Positions 1 through 9,639 of a DNA stretch of 64,000 nt are shown here, piece by piece. This DNA comes from DATLED01 sp963750255 (GTDB taxonomy: Bacteria > Actinomycetota > Acidimicrobiia > Acidimicrobiales > CADCTF01): NCBI GenBank assembly GCA_963750255.1, contig CAVVPZ010000009.1:425378-489377 (forward strand), given 5' to 3'. A program made the translations under genes and the position numbers. Position 1 is the first letter of the stretch, and the number at the start of each line of letters is the position of its first letter. Under the pieces are notes generated by a model. It did not search any database. It was given only the letters and a program-made list of their open reading frames with translations, and was not told the origin of the DNA.

Positions 1-299
1 GGGAGGAACGTGGCGGCGTCGAGTTGCTCGACGCCGTCGTCCGCCCCGAACTCGGCGGGACGGGGGCGTTCGTCGTGACCGACATCTCGCGTGACGGCGC
101 GCTCGAAGGCCCTGACCTCGAGGGATACGAGCGCCTCGTGTCGCTCACCGATGTACCGATCGTGGCCAGTGGCGGTGTCTCCGGCCTTGACGATCTCCGC
201 GCCCTTCGCCGGTTGGGGGTTGCGGGCGTGATCGTCGGCAGGGCGCTGTACGAAGGCCGTTTCACGATCGAAGAGGCGATCGCGGCATGCAGTCGGTAA
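1..299 (+). CDS. hisA: HisA, C-terminal part (5' end outside window)
   Basis: This is the C-terminal third of the phosphoribosylformimino-AICAR ribotide isomerase of histidine synthesis, a cytosolic TIM-barrel enzyme. The reading frame is open from base 3 to a TAA at 297-299. Seen in the sequence: TDISRDGALEGPDL, which carries the second catalytic Asp, and VASGGVSGLDDLRAL, a phosphate-binding strand-loop. The gene overlaps the start of hisF by 13 bases, so the two are probably translated together. The N-terminal half lies before the window. PriA, the bifunctional HisA/TrpF of many actinobacteria, is less likely because a separate trpF is present at 6126-6798. Confidence 0.93.
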   Translation, partial: EERGGVELLDAVVRPELGGTGAFVVTDISRDGALEGPDLEGYERLVSLTDVPIVASGGVSGLDDLRALRRLGVAGVIVGRALYEGRFTIEEAIAACSR

Positions 300-1069
300 G
301 GGTCATTCCCTGCCTCGATGTCGATGCCGGTCGCGTCGTCAAGGGCGTGCAACTTCGTCGACCTCCGCGACGCCGGCGACCCGGTCGCAGCTGGCCGCGC
401 GGTATGACGGTCAAGGGGCCGACGAGATCGTGTTCCTCGACATCACGGCGTCGTCCGACGCAGCGAGACACGATGGTCGATGTCGTGCGCCGCACGGCCG
501 AAGAGGTGTTCATCCCCCTGACCGTTGGCGGTGGGGTTCGCACCGTCGACGACGCGCGCGCGCCTCTTGCGGGCCGGCGCCGACAAGGTCGGCGTCAACA
601 CCGCAGCCATCGAGCGGCCCGAGCTGATCAGCGAGATCGCCATGGAGTTCGGGGCCCAGTGCGTCGTCGTCGCCATCGACGCCAAGTTCGTGCCCGGCGA
701 CAAGCCGGGCGAGGGACTTCGAGGTCTACACCCACGGCGGTCGTCGCCCGGCCGGGCTCGACGCCGTCGCGTGGGCCGCCCAGGTCGAGCAACTCGGCGC
801 CGGTGAGATCCTCCTCACCTCGATGGACCGTGACGGCACCCGTGACGGCTTCGACCTCGAGTTGACCCGCCAGGTGGTCGACGCCTGCCGGCTGCCGGTC
901 ATCGCCAGCGGGGGAGTCGGCACCCTCGACCACCTCGTCGAAGGGGCACCGAGACGGCCACGCCGACGCCGTCCTGGCGGCATCGATCTTCCATTTCGGC
1001 GAGCACACCGTGGCCGAAGCCAAGGCCGCCATCGAAGCCGCCGGCCTCATCGTCCGCCCCGCATTGTGA
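287..1069 (+). CDS. hisF: HisF, cyclase subunit of IGP synthase (frameshifted)
   Basis: HisF uses ammonia delivered by HisH to make imidazole glycerol phosphate and AICAR. The start VIPCLDVDAGRVVKGV and later motifs LTVGGGVRTVDDA, GVNTAAIERPELI, MDRDGTRDGF and VIASGGVGTLDH are all present but spread over three frames. Frame breaks lie near 347, 465, 560, 710 and 945, mostly as one extra base. Total length (783 bases) fits the roughly 255-residue family once these are removed. The breaks look like sequencing errors and not decay, because every catalytic motif is intact. It overlaps hisA. HisH is not in the window. Confidence 0.9.
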
Positions 1070-1092
1070 ACTCGCACCCCGCAGGCCTCACC

Positions 1093-1098
1093 TAACGT
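1093..1098 (+). promoter_or_regulatory. -10 hexamer TAACGT, groES-like gene
   Basis: TAACGT ends six bases before the GTG at 1105, so transcription would begin at or next to the start codon (leaderless). No Shine-Dalgarno sequence precedes the GTG. Confidence 0.5.
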
Positions 1099-1104
1099 CG
1101 AAGC

Positions 1105-1452
1105 GTGGGATCGGGCGAAGCGAGCGCGCCGCAGGTCGAGAACAAGCAACCGATCAAGATGCTGGCCGACCGCATCCTGGTGCAGATCCCGCAACCGACG
1201 AGGGCGAGCGCACGACCACGGCAGGACATCCTGATCCCCGCGACCGCCCAGGTGAGCAAGCGGCTGGCCTGGGCCGAGGTCGTCGCCGCCGGCCGCACGT
1301 CAGCGGCATCGAAGTCGGCGACCAGGTGCTGTTCAACCCCGAAGACCGCTACGAGGTCGAGGTGCGAGGCGACGACTACCTCATCCTCCGAGAACGTGAC
1401 ATCCACGCCGTGGCCGCCGAACGCATCGAAGGAAACACCGGCCTCTATCTGA
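1105..1452 (+). CDS. GroES-like co-chaperonin (frameshifted)
   Basis: The product is about 115 residues with a Cpn10/GroES fold signature: KMLADRILVQIP near the N-terminus, ATAQVSKRLAWAEVVA, then GDQVLFNPEDRYEVEV and DDYLILRERDIHAV. The first half is read in the frame of the GTG at 1105 and the second half in the frame open from 1326, so at least one indel lies at about 1200-1310. The stop is uncertain; the frame carrying the motifs runs on into hisI. GroES caps the GroEL cavity, but no groEL is adjacent and this copy lies between hisF and hisI. It is probably a divergent or second co-chaperonin. Confidence 0.72.
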   Translation: MGSGEASAPQVENKQPIKMLADRILVQIPQPTRASARPRQDILIPATAQVSKRLAWAEVVAAGRTSAASKSATRCCSTPKTATRSRCEATTTSSSENVTSTPWPPNASKETPASI

Positions 1453-1472
1453 TCGACACTCCGACAGCCGCC

Positions 1473-1478
1473 TACGAT
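1473..1478 (+). promoter_or_regulatory. -10 hexamer TACGAT, hisI
   Basis: TACGAT ends four bases before the candidate hisI ATG at 1483. The spacing is a little short compared with the other leaderless promoters in the window. Confidence 0.3.
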
Positions 1479-1482
1479 CGAC

Positions 1483-1808
1483 ATGCCATCGAGCGACCTC
1501 TGACCTGGTACGACGCCGACGGCCTGGTCCCTGCCATCGCCCAGGACGAGCACGGCAAGGTCGTGATGATGGCGCTGGATGAACGAGGCCACGCTGCGCG
1601 AGACCCTCGACGATCGGCCGCATGGTCTATTGGAGCCGCAGCCGCCAGGAGCGCTGGGCCAAGGGCGACACGTCGGGCGACCGCCAGTGTCGTGCGCGAG
1701 GCGTAGTTCGACTGCGACGGCGACGTCTTGCTGTTCGTGGTCGAGCAGGAGGGCAAGGGCGCCTGCCACACCGGCGAGTACTCGTGTTTCTTCCGGGATC
1801 GGCCGTGA
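1483..1808 (+). CDS. hisI: HisI, phosphoribosyl-AMP cyclohydrolase (frameshifted)
   Basis: This is the third step of histidine synthesis: Zn/Mg-dependent opening of the adenine ring of phosphoribosyl-AMP. Motifs in order: WYDADGLVPAIAQDE, MMAL followed by MNEATLRETL in the next frame, VYWSRSRQERWAKGDTSG, a DCDGD metal-binding segment near 1712, and GACHTGEYSCFF near the C-terminus with the zinc cysteines. The frame changes near 1490, 1578, 1612 and 1690. Length, about 108 residues, fits the single-domain family without a HisE fusion. The start at 1483 is chosen because it follows the GroES-like gene directly and a -10-like hexamer precedes it. Confidence 0.88.
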
Positions 1809-1824
1809 CCTCGTGCGCCAAGCC

Positions 1825-3343
<1,519 letters not shown>

Positions 3344-3347
<4 letters not shown>

Positions 3348-4301
3348 ACGTCCAACCGCTTCGCACTCCCGATCTCCCGCGATGTCATCGGCGTCGAGGG
3401 CGCCGATGCCGCCGGATACCTCCAGGGGCAGGTGAGCCAGGACGTCGAGGCGCTCGCTGTCGGCGACTCGGCGTGGTCGTTCGTGCTGCAACCCCAGGGC
3501 AAGGTCGACGCATGGTTCCGGGTGCTCCGGACCGGCCGACGACGTCCTTCGTGCTCGATGTCGACGCTGGGTTCGGCCCGGCGCTCGTGTCTCGACTCGA
3601 GCGGTTCCTCCTCCGGACCAAGGCCCAGGTCGCCCCACTCGAGGGCTGGTCGGCCGTGGCCGTCCGTGGCCTCCCCCTCCCCGCCGCTTCCCGGCCCCCC
3701 GCCGCTTCCCGGCCCCCCGCCGGCTTCCCGGCAGAAGATGTCGCCCGACGACACGTTGGCGCCGGAAAGCGGGGTTGGGGAAGGCGGGAGTGGAGGGGTG
3801 TGGGTGGTCGACGCCGGGTGGGCGACCGACGGGTATGACCTCCTGGGGCCGTCGGCGACCGTCCCCGGTGACATCGCCGCTGGGACGAGCGCCGCGTACG
3901 AGAGCCTTCGCATCGAGTGCGGCGTGCCCGCCATGGGCCGCGAACTCACAGAACGCACCATCCCGGCCGAGGCCGGGGTCGTCGATCGATCGGTGAGCTT
4001 CACCAAAGGGTGCTACACGGGCCAAGAACTCGTGGCCCGAATCGACAGCCGCGGCGGCAACGTGCCGCGGCGACTTCGGGGACTGGTGATCGACGGGGAG
4101 GCAATCCCCGAGGACGGCGCCGCACTCCTGGTCGGCGGCGAGCCGGCAGGGACGGTGACCAGCGCGGCGTGGTCGGACCGCTTCGAAGTCGTCGTCGCTT
4201 TGGCGTATGTCAAGCGCGACGTCGAGGTCCCTACCGGTGGGACGGTCGACGGACGGGTGGCCCGGATCGAGGCGTTGCCCCTCCTACCATTCGACAGGTG
4301 A
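3344..4301 (+). CDS. YgfZ/GcvT-like folate-binding protein (frameshifted)
   Basis: This belongs to the tetrahydrofolate-dependent YgfZ family, which helps Fe-S cluster assembly or repair. Seen: RFALPISRDVIGVEGADAAG and YLQGQVSQDVEAL at the N-terminus, LQPQGKVDAWFRVLR, and the family signature KGCYTGQELVARI followed by the C-terminal barrel (RRLRGLVIDGE). GTG 3344 with one extra base near 3356 restores the N-terminus, and two compensating shifts lie between 3530 and about 3790. Codons around 3670-3790 encode an unusual Pro/Gly-rich insert with an 18-base tandem repeat. The gene ends in a GTGA overlap with the next one. Confidence 0.85.
3683..3731. repeat. 18-base tandem repeat inside ygfZ-like gene
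   Basis: The unit GCCGCTTCCCGGCCCCCC starts at 3683 and 3701, and a diverged third copy starts at about 3719. The 18-base period keeps the frame and gives a PLPGPP-type peptide. A reverse-complement-like stretch (GCCGGAAAGCGGG, about 3760) follows, so the insert could form a hairpin. Confidence 0.7.
4285..4290 (+). promoter_or_regulatory. -10 hexamer TACCAT, lipoprotein gene
   Basis: TACCAT ends seven bases before the GTG at 4298, inside the end of the upstream gene. It could drive a leaderless transcript independent of that gene. Confidence 0.35.
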
Positions 4302-5290
4302 CACGGATCGGGGCCGGACGGCGTGCAGCAGTGGCGATCGCGGCCGCCGTCGTCGCCCTGGCCGGGGCGTGCCAGCCCAAGACCATCCCCCCGTTGCCGC
4401 CCCCGCCGAGCGTGCCCGCGACCACGACGTCGACGACGATCGACTTCAGTGCTCTCGGCCTTCCCGAGATTCCGGGACGCACGACGACCACCGTGGCGAT
4501 GGGTCCCGGAAAGGCGACGCTGGCCGGTGTGGTCGTAGGGCCCGACGGCGCGCCCGTCCCGACTGCGGTCGTGCACGCCGAGCGACTTGTCGGCGATGGC
4601 GCGGCGACGATGGACGTGCTCACCGGTGGCGACGGCAGATTCGAGATGGCGACCGTCCTCGGGGGCCGATACCGGCTGCGGGCGTGGAAGCAGGCGCCCG
4701 ACAATCTGGCGCTGGTCGAGCCGCAGGTCTTCTTCCTCGAAGGCAGCGAGAAGAAGGACACCACCCTCAAGGTCACGCCCTACACCGGCGTGGCCGTCAC
4801 CGCCGCCATCGCCCCGGACCCGCCGCTGATCGACACGCCGGCCAACCTCGTCGTCCAGGCCGTCGACCGAGCCGTCGACGCCAACGGCATCGTGCGCTCG
4901 GTGCCCATCCCGGGCGTGCGGGCCGAGCTGTTCGGAACTGGGGACTGGCGGGTCCAGACGCCGGTCGCCACCGGCACCGACGGCGCCGGCCGCGCCCGCT
5001 GGACGCTCGTCTGTCAGCGAGTCGGCCAGCAGCCGTTGTCGGTGGTGATCGGCGAGTCGGCCGCCTTCAATCTCAACCTGCCCAATTGCACCGTGCCGCC
5101 CCCCGACCCCAGCCAGGAGCCCACCGACGAAGGGGCGCCACCGACGACCGCCGAGGCCACCCCGGCCGGCCCGACGACCACGGCCAAACCCGCGCCGACC
5201 ACGACCACGACCGGTCGTCCGTCGACAACGACCACCACCGCTCGTCCCACGACCACGACCGCCCGCCCCACGACCACGACCGCGCCCTGA
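4298..5290 (+). CDS. Secreted lipoprotein with Thr-rich tail
   Basis: A protein of 330 residues. It starts with a short basic segment and a hydrophobic helix ending LAGACQ, an acceptable although not perfect lipobox, so it is probably lipid-anchored. After a Pro-rich linker, residues around 70-140 (ATLAGVVVGPDGAPVPTAVV, GDGRFEMATVLGGRYRLRAW) resemble a carboxypeptidase-regulatory-like beta-sandwich, followed by a second Ig-like region with a Cys pair. The last 60 residues are Thr/Pro repeats (ARPTTTT units, 21-base DNA period near 5240-5288). GTG overlaps the preceding stop as GTGA. Function unknown; an extracellular or cell-wall role is inferred. Confidence 0.75.
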   Translation: MTRIGAGRRAAVAIAAAVVALAGACQPKTIPPLPPPPSVPATTTSTTIDFSALGLPEIPGRTTTTVAMGPGKATLAGVVVGPDGAPVPTAVVHAERLVGDGAATMDVLTGGDGRFEMATVLGGRYRLRAWKQAPDNLALVEPQVFFLEGSEKKDTTLKVTPYTGVAVTAAIAPDPPLIDTPANLVVQAVDRAVDANGIVRSVPIPGVRAELFGTGDWRVQTPVATGTDGAGRARWTLVCQRVGQQPLSVVIGESAAFNLNLPNCTVPPPDPSQEPTDEGAPPTTAEATPAGPTTTAKPAPTTTTTGRPSTTTTTARPTTTTARPTTTTAP

Positions 5291-5337
5291 GTCGGATCGA
5301 TGTCGATCTTGTCCCCGGGAGGTCGGGGGACGACCGG

Positions 5338-5343
5338 TAGGCT
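5338..5343 (+). promoter_or_regulatory. -10 hexamer TAGGCT, trpC
   Basis: TAGGCT lies nine bases before the GTG of trpC at 5353, with no Shine-Dalgarno between them. It would give a leaderless or nearly leaderless trpCFBA transcript separate from trpE. Confidence 0.45.
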
Positions 5344-5352
5344 GATCGGGCT

Positions 5353-6135
5353 GTGGCCACCTATCTCGACGACATCTTGGCCGCGCACCGGGCCCGAGCG
5401 GCGAGCGAGCGCCGTTCGCTCGAATCGATCATCCAGCGAGCCGAAGGCGCGCCGCCCGTGCGCGACGTCCGGGCGGCGCTGACGCAACCTGGGTTGTCGG
5501 TGGTGGCCGAGATCAAGCGCCGGTCGCCCAGCAAGGGCCCCCTCGCCCCTGACCTGGTCGCCGGACTGCTGGCCAAGCACTACGTCGCCGGCGGCGCGGC
5601 GATGTTGTCGGTTCTCACCGACGCAGCCCACTTCGGCGGGTCGGCCGCCGACCTTGTCGAGGCTCGGTCGTCGGTCTCGGTCCCCGTGCTCCGGAAGGAC
5701 TTCACCGTCTCGATTCGAGACGTGGCCGAGGCCCGGTTCATGGGGGCCGACTGCCGTCCTTCTGATCGCCGCCGCCCTCGACGACGTCGAGCTGCGCCGA
5801 CTTCCACTCGCTGGCCGGCGAACTCGGCCTCGACGCGCTGGTCGAGACCCACGACGAGGCCGAGGTCGAGCGTGCGCTGGCCGCCGGCGCCACCATCGTC
5901 GGGGTCAACCAGCGCGACCTGGTGACCTTCGAGGTCGACACCGCCCGGGCCGACCGGGTGGTGACGGCGATCCCCGACGGCGTGGTGAAGGTCGCCGAGT
6001 CCGGCATCCGCGGCCCCGGCAGACGCCGCGCGCCTGGCCGACGCCGGCTACGACGCCGTGCTCGTGGGCGAACACCTGGTGATGAGCGTCGACCCAGCCA
6101 CCGCCGTCCGAGAACTGAGGTCGGCGTGTTCGTGA
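5353..6135 (+). CDS. trpC: TrpC, indole-3-glycerol phosphate synthase (frameshifted)
   Basis: TrpC closes the indole ring of 1-(2-carboxyphenylamino)-deoxyribulose phosphate. Seen: VVAEIKRRSPSKGPLAPDL with the substrate-binding Lys, VPVLRKDFTVSI with the catalytic Lys, LDALVETHDEAEVERAL, GVNQRDLVTFEVD and KVAESGIRG. Single extra bases near 5752, 5797 and 6020 move the frame; with them removed the protein is about 258 residues, normal for the family. It starts at GTG 5353 and ends with TGA at 6133-6135, overlapping the trpF start by ten bases. Confidence 0.93.
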
Positions 6136-6798
6136 AGGTGTGCGGCACCACGAGCGAGGAAGACGCGCTGCTGGCCGTGGCCATGGGGGCCGACGCCGTG
6201 GGCTTCATCTTCGCCCCCTCGCCCCGCCAGATCGCGCCGGCGGTGGCGGGAGACATCGTCAAGCGCTTGCCGAGTGAGGTGCTCACGGTCGGCGTGTTCC
6301 GCGACGAGTCGCCCCAGCGGGTCGTGGAGATCATGGAGTCGACGGGACTTCGGGCCGCGCAGTTGCACGGGCGAGAGTCGGCCGACGACGTCGTGTGGAT
6401 CCGACGGCGCGTGCGCACCGTCATCAAGGTCTTCTCGGCCGGTGACCCCAAGGTCGCCGACGCCGCGTCGTTCGGGGCCGACGTGCTCATGCTCGACGCT
6501 GCCTCGCCGGGTTCGGGGTCGGTGTTCGACTGGCGGCTGGCCGAGGGCGTGCCCTCTGGGCAACGGCTGCTGCTGGCCGGTGGCCTCGATGCCGGCAACG
6601 TGGCCGACGCCATCGCCCAGGTGCGCCCGTGGGGCGTCGACGCCGCGTCGGGGCTCGAGGCGAGTCCCGGCAAGAAGGATCCCCGCAAGCTGCGCGCTCT
6701 TCATCTCCGCGGCCAAGGGCGCCAGCCGTCCCGCGTACCAGGGCGAAGACCGTGGACCCTACGACTGGCAGGAGGATCTCCAACCATGGCAGCGATGA
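6126..6798 (+). CDS. trpF: TrpF, phosphoribosylanthranilate isomerase (one frameshift)
   Basis: TrpF performs the Amadori rearrangement between the TrpD and TrpC steps. Seen: FVKVCGTTSEEDALLAV with the catalytic Cys, AVGFIFAPSPRQI, LTVGVFRDESP, LHGRESADDV and LLAGGLDAGNV. One extra base near 6701 breaks the frame; removing it yields LRAFISAAKG and a C-terminal tail to TGA 6796-6798. The GTG start at 6126 lies inside the end of trpC, and trpB starts 13 bases before the trpF stop, so trpC-F-B-A look translationally coupled. A dedicated TrpF argues against a PriA-type bifunctional isomerase here. Confidence 0.92.
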
Positions 6799-7970
6799 AG
6801 GCCCCCGATCCGGGTGGACGCTTCGGCGACTTCGGCGGGCAGTATCTGCCCGAGTCGCTGATCCCGGCGTGCCAGGAGTTGGAGGCGGCCTTCCGCGAGG
6901 CGTGGTCGGACGACGAGTTCCGCAGCGAGTACGCCGCCATCCTGCGCGACTACGCCGGACGTCCGACTCCCGTCACCGAGTGCAAGCGGCTGTCGGCCGA
7001 TCTCGGTGTCCGTGTCTTCCTCAAGCGCGAAGACCTGACCCACACCGGGTCGCACAAGATCAACAACGTGATCGGGCAGGCGATGCTGGCCCGCCGCATG
7101 GGCAAGCATCGCATCGTGGCCGAGACGGGCGCCGGGCAGCACGGTGTGGCCACGGCGACGGCGTGCGCCCTCTTCGGGATCGAGTGCGTGGTCTACATGG
7201 GCGAAGTCGACGTCAAGCGTCAGGCCCTCAACGTGTTCCGCATGCAGTTGCTCGGCGCCGAGGTGCGCCCCGTCTCGTCGGGGAGCCGCACCCTCAAAGA
7301 CGCCATCAACGAAGCCATGCGCGACTGGGTGGCGACGGTCGAGACGACCCACTACTGCCTGGGGTCGGTCATGGGCCCGCATCCCTACCCGTGGATGGTG
7401 CGCGAGTTCCAGCGCCTCGTGGGCGACGAAGCCCGCGAGCAGTGCCGGGTGCTCCTCGACGGCGCCGACCCCGAATACGTGCTCGCGTGCGTCGGCGGCG
7501 GTTCGAACGCGGCCGGTACCTTCGCCGGATTCGTCGACACCGAGGCCCAGTTGATCGGGGTCGAGCCCGCCGGGGGAGCGGCCATCACCAACGGCGTGCC
7601 CGGGGTGGTCCACGGCTCGAAGTCGTTCCTCCTCCAAGACGAAGCCGGCCAGGTGCTCGAGGCGCATTCGATCTCCGCCGGCCTCGATTACCCCGGGGTC
7701 GGGCCAGAACACGCGCACCTCGCCGCCATCGGCCGCGCCCGCTACGTGCCGGCCGCCGACGACGAGGTCCTCGACGCGTTGCAACTCCTCTCTCGCACCG
7801 AGGGGATCATCCCGGCCCTCGAACCCGCCCACGCCGTGGCCTGGCTCGTCCGGGCGGCCCGCACCGGCGAGATTCCGGCCGGATCGACCGTGCTCTTGAC
7901 GATGTCGGGTCGGGGCGACAAGGACGCGCAACAGGTGATGGAGATCCTCGCTCCGGGCGGCATCACATGA
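6786..7970 (+). CDS. trpB: TrpB, tryptophan synthase beta chain
   Basis: This PLP enzyme condenses indole with serine in the alpha2-beta2 tryptophan synthase complex. The frame is intact, 394 residues, as usual for TrpB1. Seen: FGDFGGQYLPESLIP near the N-terminus, LKREDLTHTGSHKINN with the PLP-binding Lys, AETGAGQHGVATATAC, GSVMGPHPYPWMVREFQ, the phosphate-cradle CVGGGSNAAGTF, and LLTMSGRGDKD near the C-terminus. ATG 6786 lies within the trpF end, and the stop overlaps trpA as ATGA. Confidence 0.98.
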   Translation: MAAMKAPDPGGRFGDFGGQYLPESLIPACQELEAAFREAWSDDEFRSEYAAILRDYAGRPTPVTECKRLSADLGVRVFLKREDLTHTGSHKINNVIGQAMLARRMGKHRIVAETGAGQHGVATATACALFGIECVVYMGEVDVKRQALNVFRMQLLGAEVRPVSSGSRTLKDAINEAMRDWVATVETTHYCLGSVMGPHPYPWMVREFQRLVGDEAREQCRVLLDGADPEYVLACVGGGSNAAGTFAGFVDTEAQLIGVEPAGGAAITNGVPGVVHGSKSFLLQDEAGQVLEAHSISAGLDYPGVGPEHAHLAAIGRARYVPAADDEVLDALQLLSRTEGIIPALEPAHAVAWLVRAARTGEIPAGSTVLLTMSGRGDKDAQQVMEILAPGGIT

Positions 7971-8752
7971 CGGGTCTGGTCGACCTCGAGGTAACCCTGC
8001 GCGCCCGGCGTGATGGGGGAGCCAAGCTCCTCGTCCCCTACGTCACCGGCGGCCTGGGCACCGACTGGCTCGACGTGATCCGGGCGTTCGCGGCCAATGG
8101 TGCCGACGCCATCGAGATCGGGCTCCCGTTCTCCGATCCCGTGATGGACGGCCCCACGATTCAGGCCGCATCCCAACGGGCCCTCGACGAGGGCGCCACC
8201 CCGCTCGGCATCATCGCCGCGCTCGCCGGCGTCGACGTTGGCGTCCCCCTCGTGGTCATGACGTACTACAACGTGGTGTTCCGGACCGGGCACCGGCGTT
8301 TCGCGGCGTCGCTGATCGACAGCGGAATCAGTGGGGCGATCGTGCCCGACCTCCCGCTCGAGGAATTGCCGGACTGGGCCCGCGCCGCCGACGAGGGCGG
8401 CGTGCAGACGGTCCTGCTCGCCTCGCCGGTGACGCCCGACGACCGCCTCGCCCGTCTGGCCCAACGGTCCCGCGGGTTTCTCTACGGCGTCGGACTCATG
8501 GGAGTCACCGGCGAACGAACCCAGGTAGCCGAGTCGGCGGCGGTGCTGGCCAAACGGTGCAAGGCGGCCACCGACCTCCCCGTGATCGTGGGGTTCGGCA
8601 TCTCGACACCGGCTCAAGCGGCCGAGGTGTCGTCGGTGGCCGACGGCGTGGTCGTGGCTTCGGCGCTGATGCGCCGCCTCCTCGACGGCGAGAGCCCCGA
8701 CGACCTGGGCCGGGCCGTGGGCGCCTTGCGCAAGGCGCTGGACGAGGTCTGA
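7967..8752 (+). CDS. trpA: TrpA, tryptophan synthase alpha chain
   Basis: TrpA cleaves indole-3-glycerol phosphate and passes indole to TrpB through the tunnel of the complex. Intact at 261 residues. Seen: LLVPYVTGGLGTDW, AIEIGLPFSDPVMDGPTIQ with the catalytic Glu, AIVPDLPLEE with the catalytic Asp, FLYGVGLMGVTG and VIVGFGISTPAQAAEV for phosphate binding. It overlaps trpB by four bases (ATGA) and stops one base before the next ATG at 8754. Confidence 0.98.
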   Translation: MTGLVDLEVTLRARRDGGAKLLVPYVTGGLGTDWLDVIRAFAANGADAIEIGLPFSDPVMDGPTIQAASQRALDEGATPLGIIAALAGVDVGVPLVVMTYYNVVFRTGHRRFAASLIDSGISGAIVPDLPLEELPDWARAADEGGVQTVLLASPVTPDDRLARLAQRSRGFLYGVGLMGVTGERTQVAESAAVLAKRCKAATDLPVIVGFGISTPAQAAEVSSVADGVVVASALMRRLLDGESPDDLGRAVGALRKALDEV

Positions 8753-8753
8753 C

Positions 8754-9083
8754 ATGAGCGACGACACCGGCAGGGTCGACGGCAAGGTCGATGGCTGCGA
8801 ACTCTGCGAGGCGGCGCGATTCACGCCCTGGTTCCACGAAGACGACACTTGCTGGATCGCCGAGTGCGAGGTGTGCTGCATCCCGATGGTGGTGTGGAAC
8901 CGCCACGGAACCGAACCATCGGCGGCCGACCTCGATCACATGCTGACCCACCTCGATCGTGTGGCCCGCGAGGTGTTCGGCGAGGAGGAGTTCGAGATCG
9001 ACCGGGTGATGCGTCAGATCCCCACGCACTTCCACGCCCACGCCCGCAACCGCACCTGGTGGAGTCGCCGCTTCAAGGTGTGA
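8754..9083 (+). CDS. Conserved small Cys/His protein after trpA
   Basis: A soluble protein of 109 residues that I cannot name. It contains CELCEAARFTPWF, then ECEVCCIPMVVWNRHG, and ends with IPTHFHAHARNRTWW. The Cys-x-x-Cys pair, the further Cys cluster and the HxHxR stretch could bind a metal, and the layout loosely recalls HIT-type hydrolases without a clear HxHxH triad. It starts one base after the trpA stop, so it is probably in the trp operon. Its 3' end overlaps the convergent kinase-like gene by 11 bases. Confidence 0.72.
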   Translation: MSDDTGRVDGKVDGCELCEAARFTPWFHEDDTCWIAECEVCCIPMVVWNRHGTEPSAADLDHMLTHLDRVAREVFGEEEFEIDRVMRQIPTHFHAHARNRTWWSRRFKV

Positions 9084-9618
9084 TTGCGGGGCCGTGAGCG
9101 CCCTTGGACCCGAGGTAGGGCCGCACCACCGCCATGCCGGCGTCGACGCTCGACGAAGTGTCGACCTCGAGGACTCCGAAGGCCGGTCGATGCGGAACGC
9201 GACGTGGGTCATCACGAACGGCGGCCGCCTCGTCGGCGTTCACCACCTGGCTCGGTCGGGCGGCGCGGGTGGTGAGCCGAAGGTCGGCTACCTCGACCGA
9301 GCACACGCAGTCGATGAAGAAGTAGCCGACTCCGGCGGCGGCGGCGAGCGCCATTCCTCGCTCTGGGATCGAGGCGTAGACCGATGGGCTGTCGATGACG
9401 ACGGCTCGGCCCTGGGCGACGAGGTCTGCCGCCAAGGCGAACAGGACCTCATACGACGCGGCACCCGCCTGCTGGTGGGGGATGCCCGATGCCATCACTG
9501 CGCTCTTGGTGGTGTCGTGGTCGAGCACGACGGCGCCGGTGGCTTTCGCGATGGCCGCGGCCAGGGTCGACTTGCCCGATCCCATCCAGCCACTCATCTG
9601 CACGACGAAGGCGTCCAC
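9073..9618 (-). CDS. P-loop kinase, zeta-toxin/chloramphenicol-kinase type
   Basis: A small ATP-binding protein of 181 residues. Walker A is GWMGSGKSTLAAAIA near residues 10-24; DHDTTKSAV follows at the position where such kinases bind substrate with an Asp; VIDSPSVY is a plausible Walker B. The family phosphorylates small molecules; the substrate is unknown. There is no antitoxin partner, so a toxin-antitoxin reading is not supported. It starts at GTG (9616-9618), preceded by TAGGTT six bases upstream. Confidence 0.72.
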   Translation of the reverse strand: MDAFVVQMSGWMGSGKSTLAAAIAKATGAVVLDHDTTKSAVMASGIPHQQAGAASYEVLFALAADLVAQGRAVVIDSPSVYASIPERGMALAAAAGVGYFFIDCVCSVEVADLRLTTRAARPSQVVNADEAAAVRDDPRRVPHRPAFGVLEVDTSSSVDAGMAVVRPYLGSKGAHGPAITP

Positions 9619-9624
9619 GCGACG

Positions 9625-9630
9625 AACCTA
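9625..9630 (-). promoter_or_regulatory. -10 hexamer TAGGTT, kinase-like gene
   Basis: On the minus strand TAGGTT ends six bases before the GTG at 9618, the same spacing seen at many other genes here; leaderless start inferred. Confidence 0.45.
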
Positions 9631-9639
9631 TCGAGGCGT

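Noticed and set aside
3683..3731. A CRISPR array
   Set aside because: Fewer than three 18-base units without spacers, inside a coding sequence.
5205..5290. A regulatory tandem repeat
   Set aside because: The ACGACC-rich repeats only encode the Thr/Pro tail of a lipoprotein.
6126..6798. Pseudogene call for trpF
   Set aside because: A single extra base near 6701 explains the break, and the restored C-terminus matches the family.
9073..9618. A zeta-type toxin
   Set aside because: No antitoxin gene is adjacent and the sequence fits general small-molecule P-loop kinases equally well.
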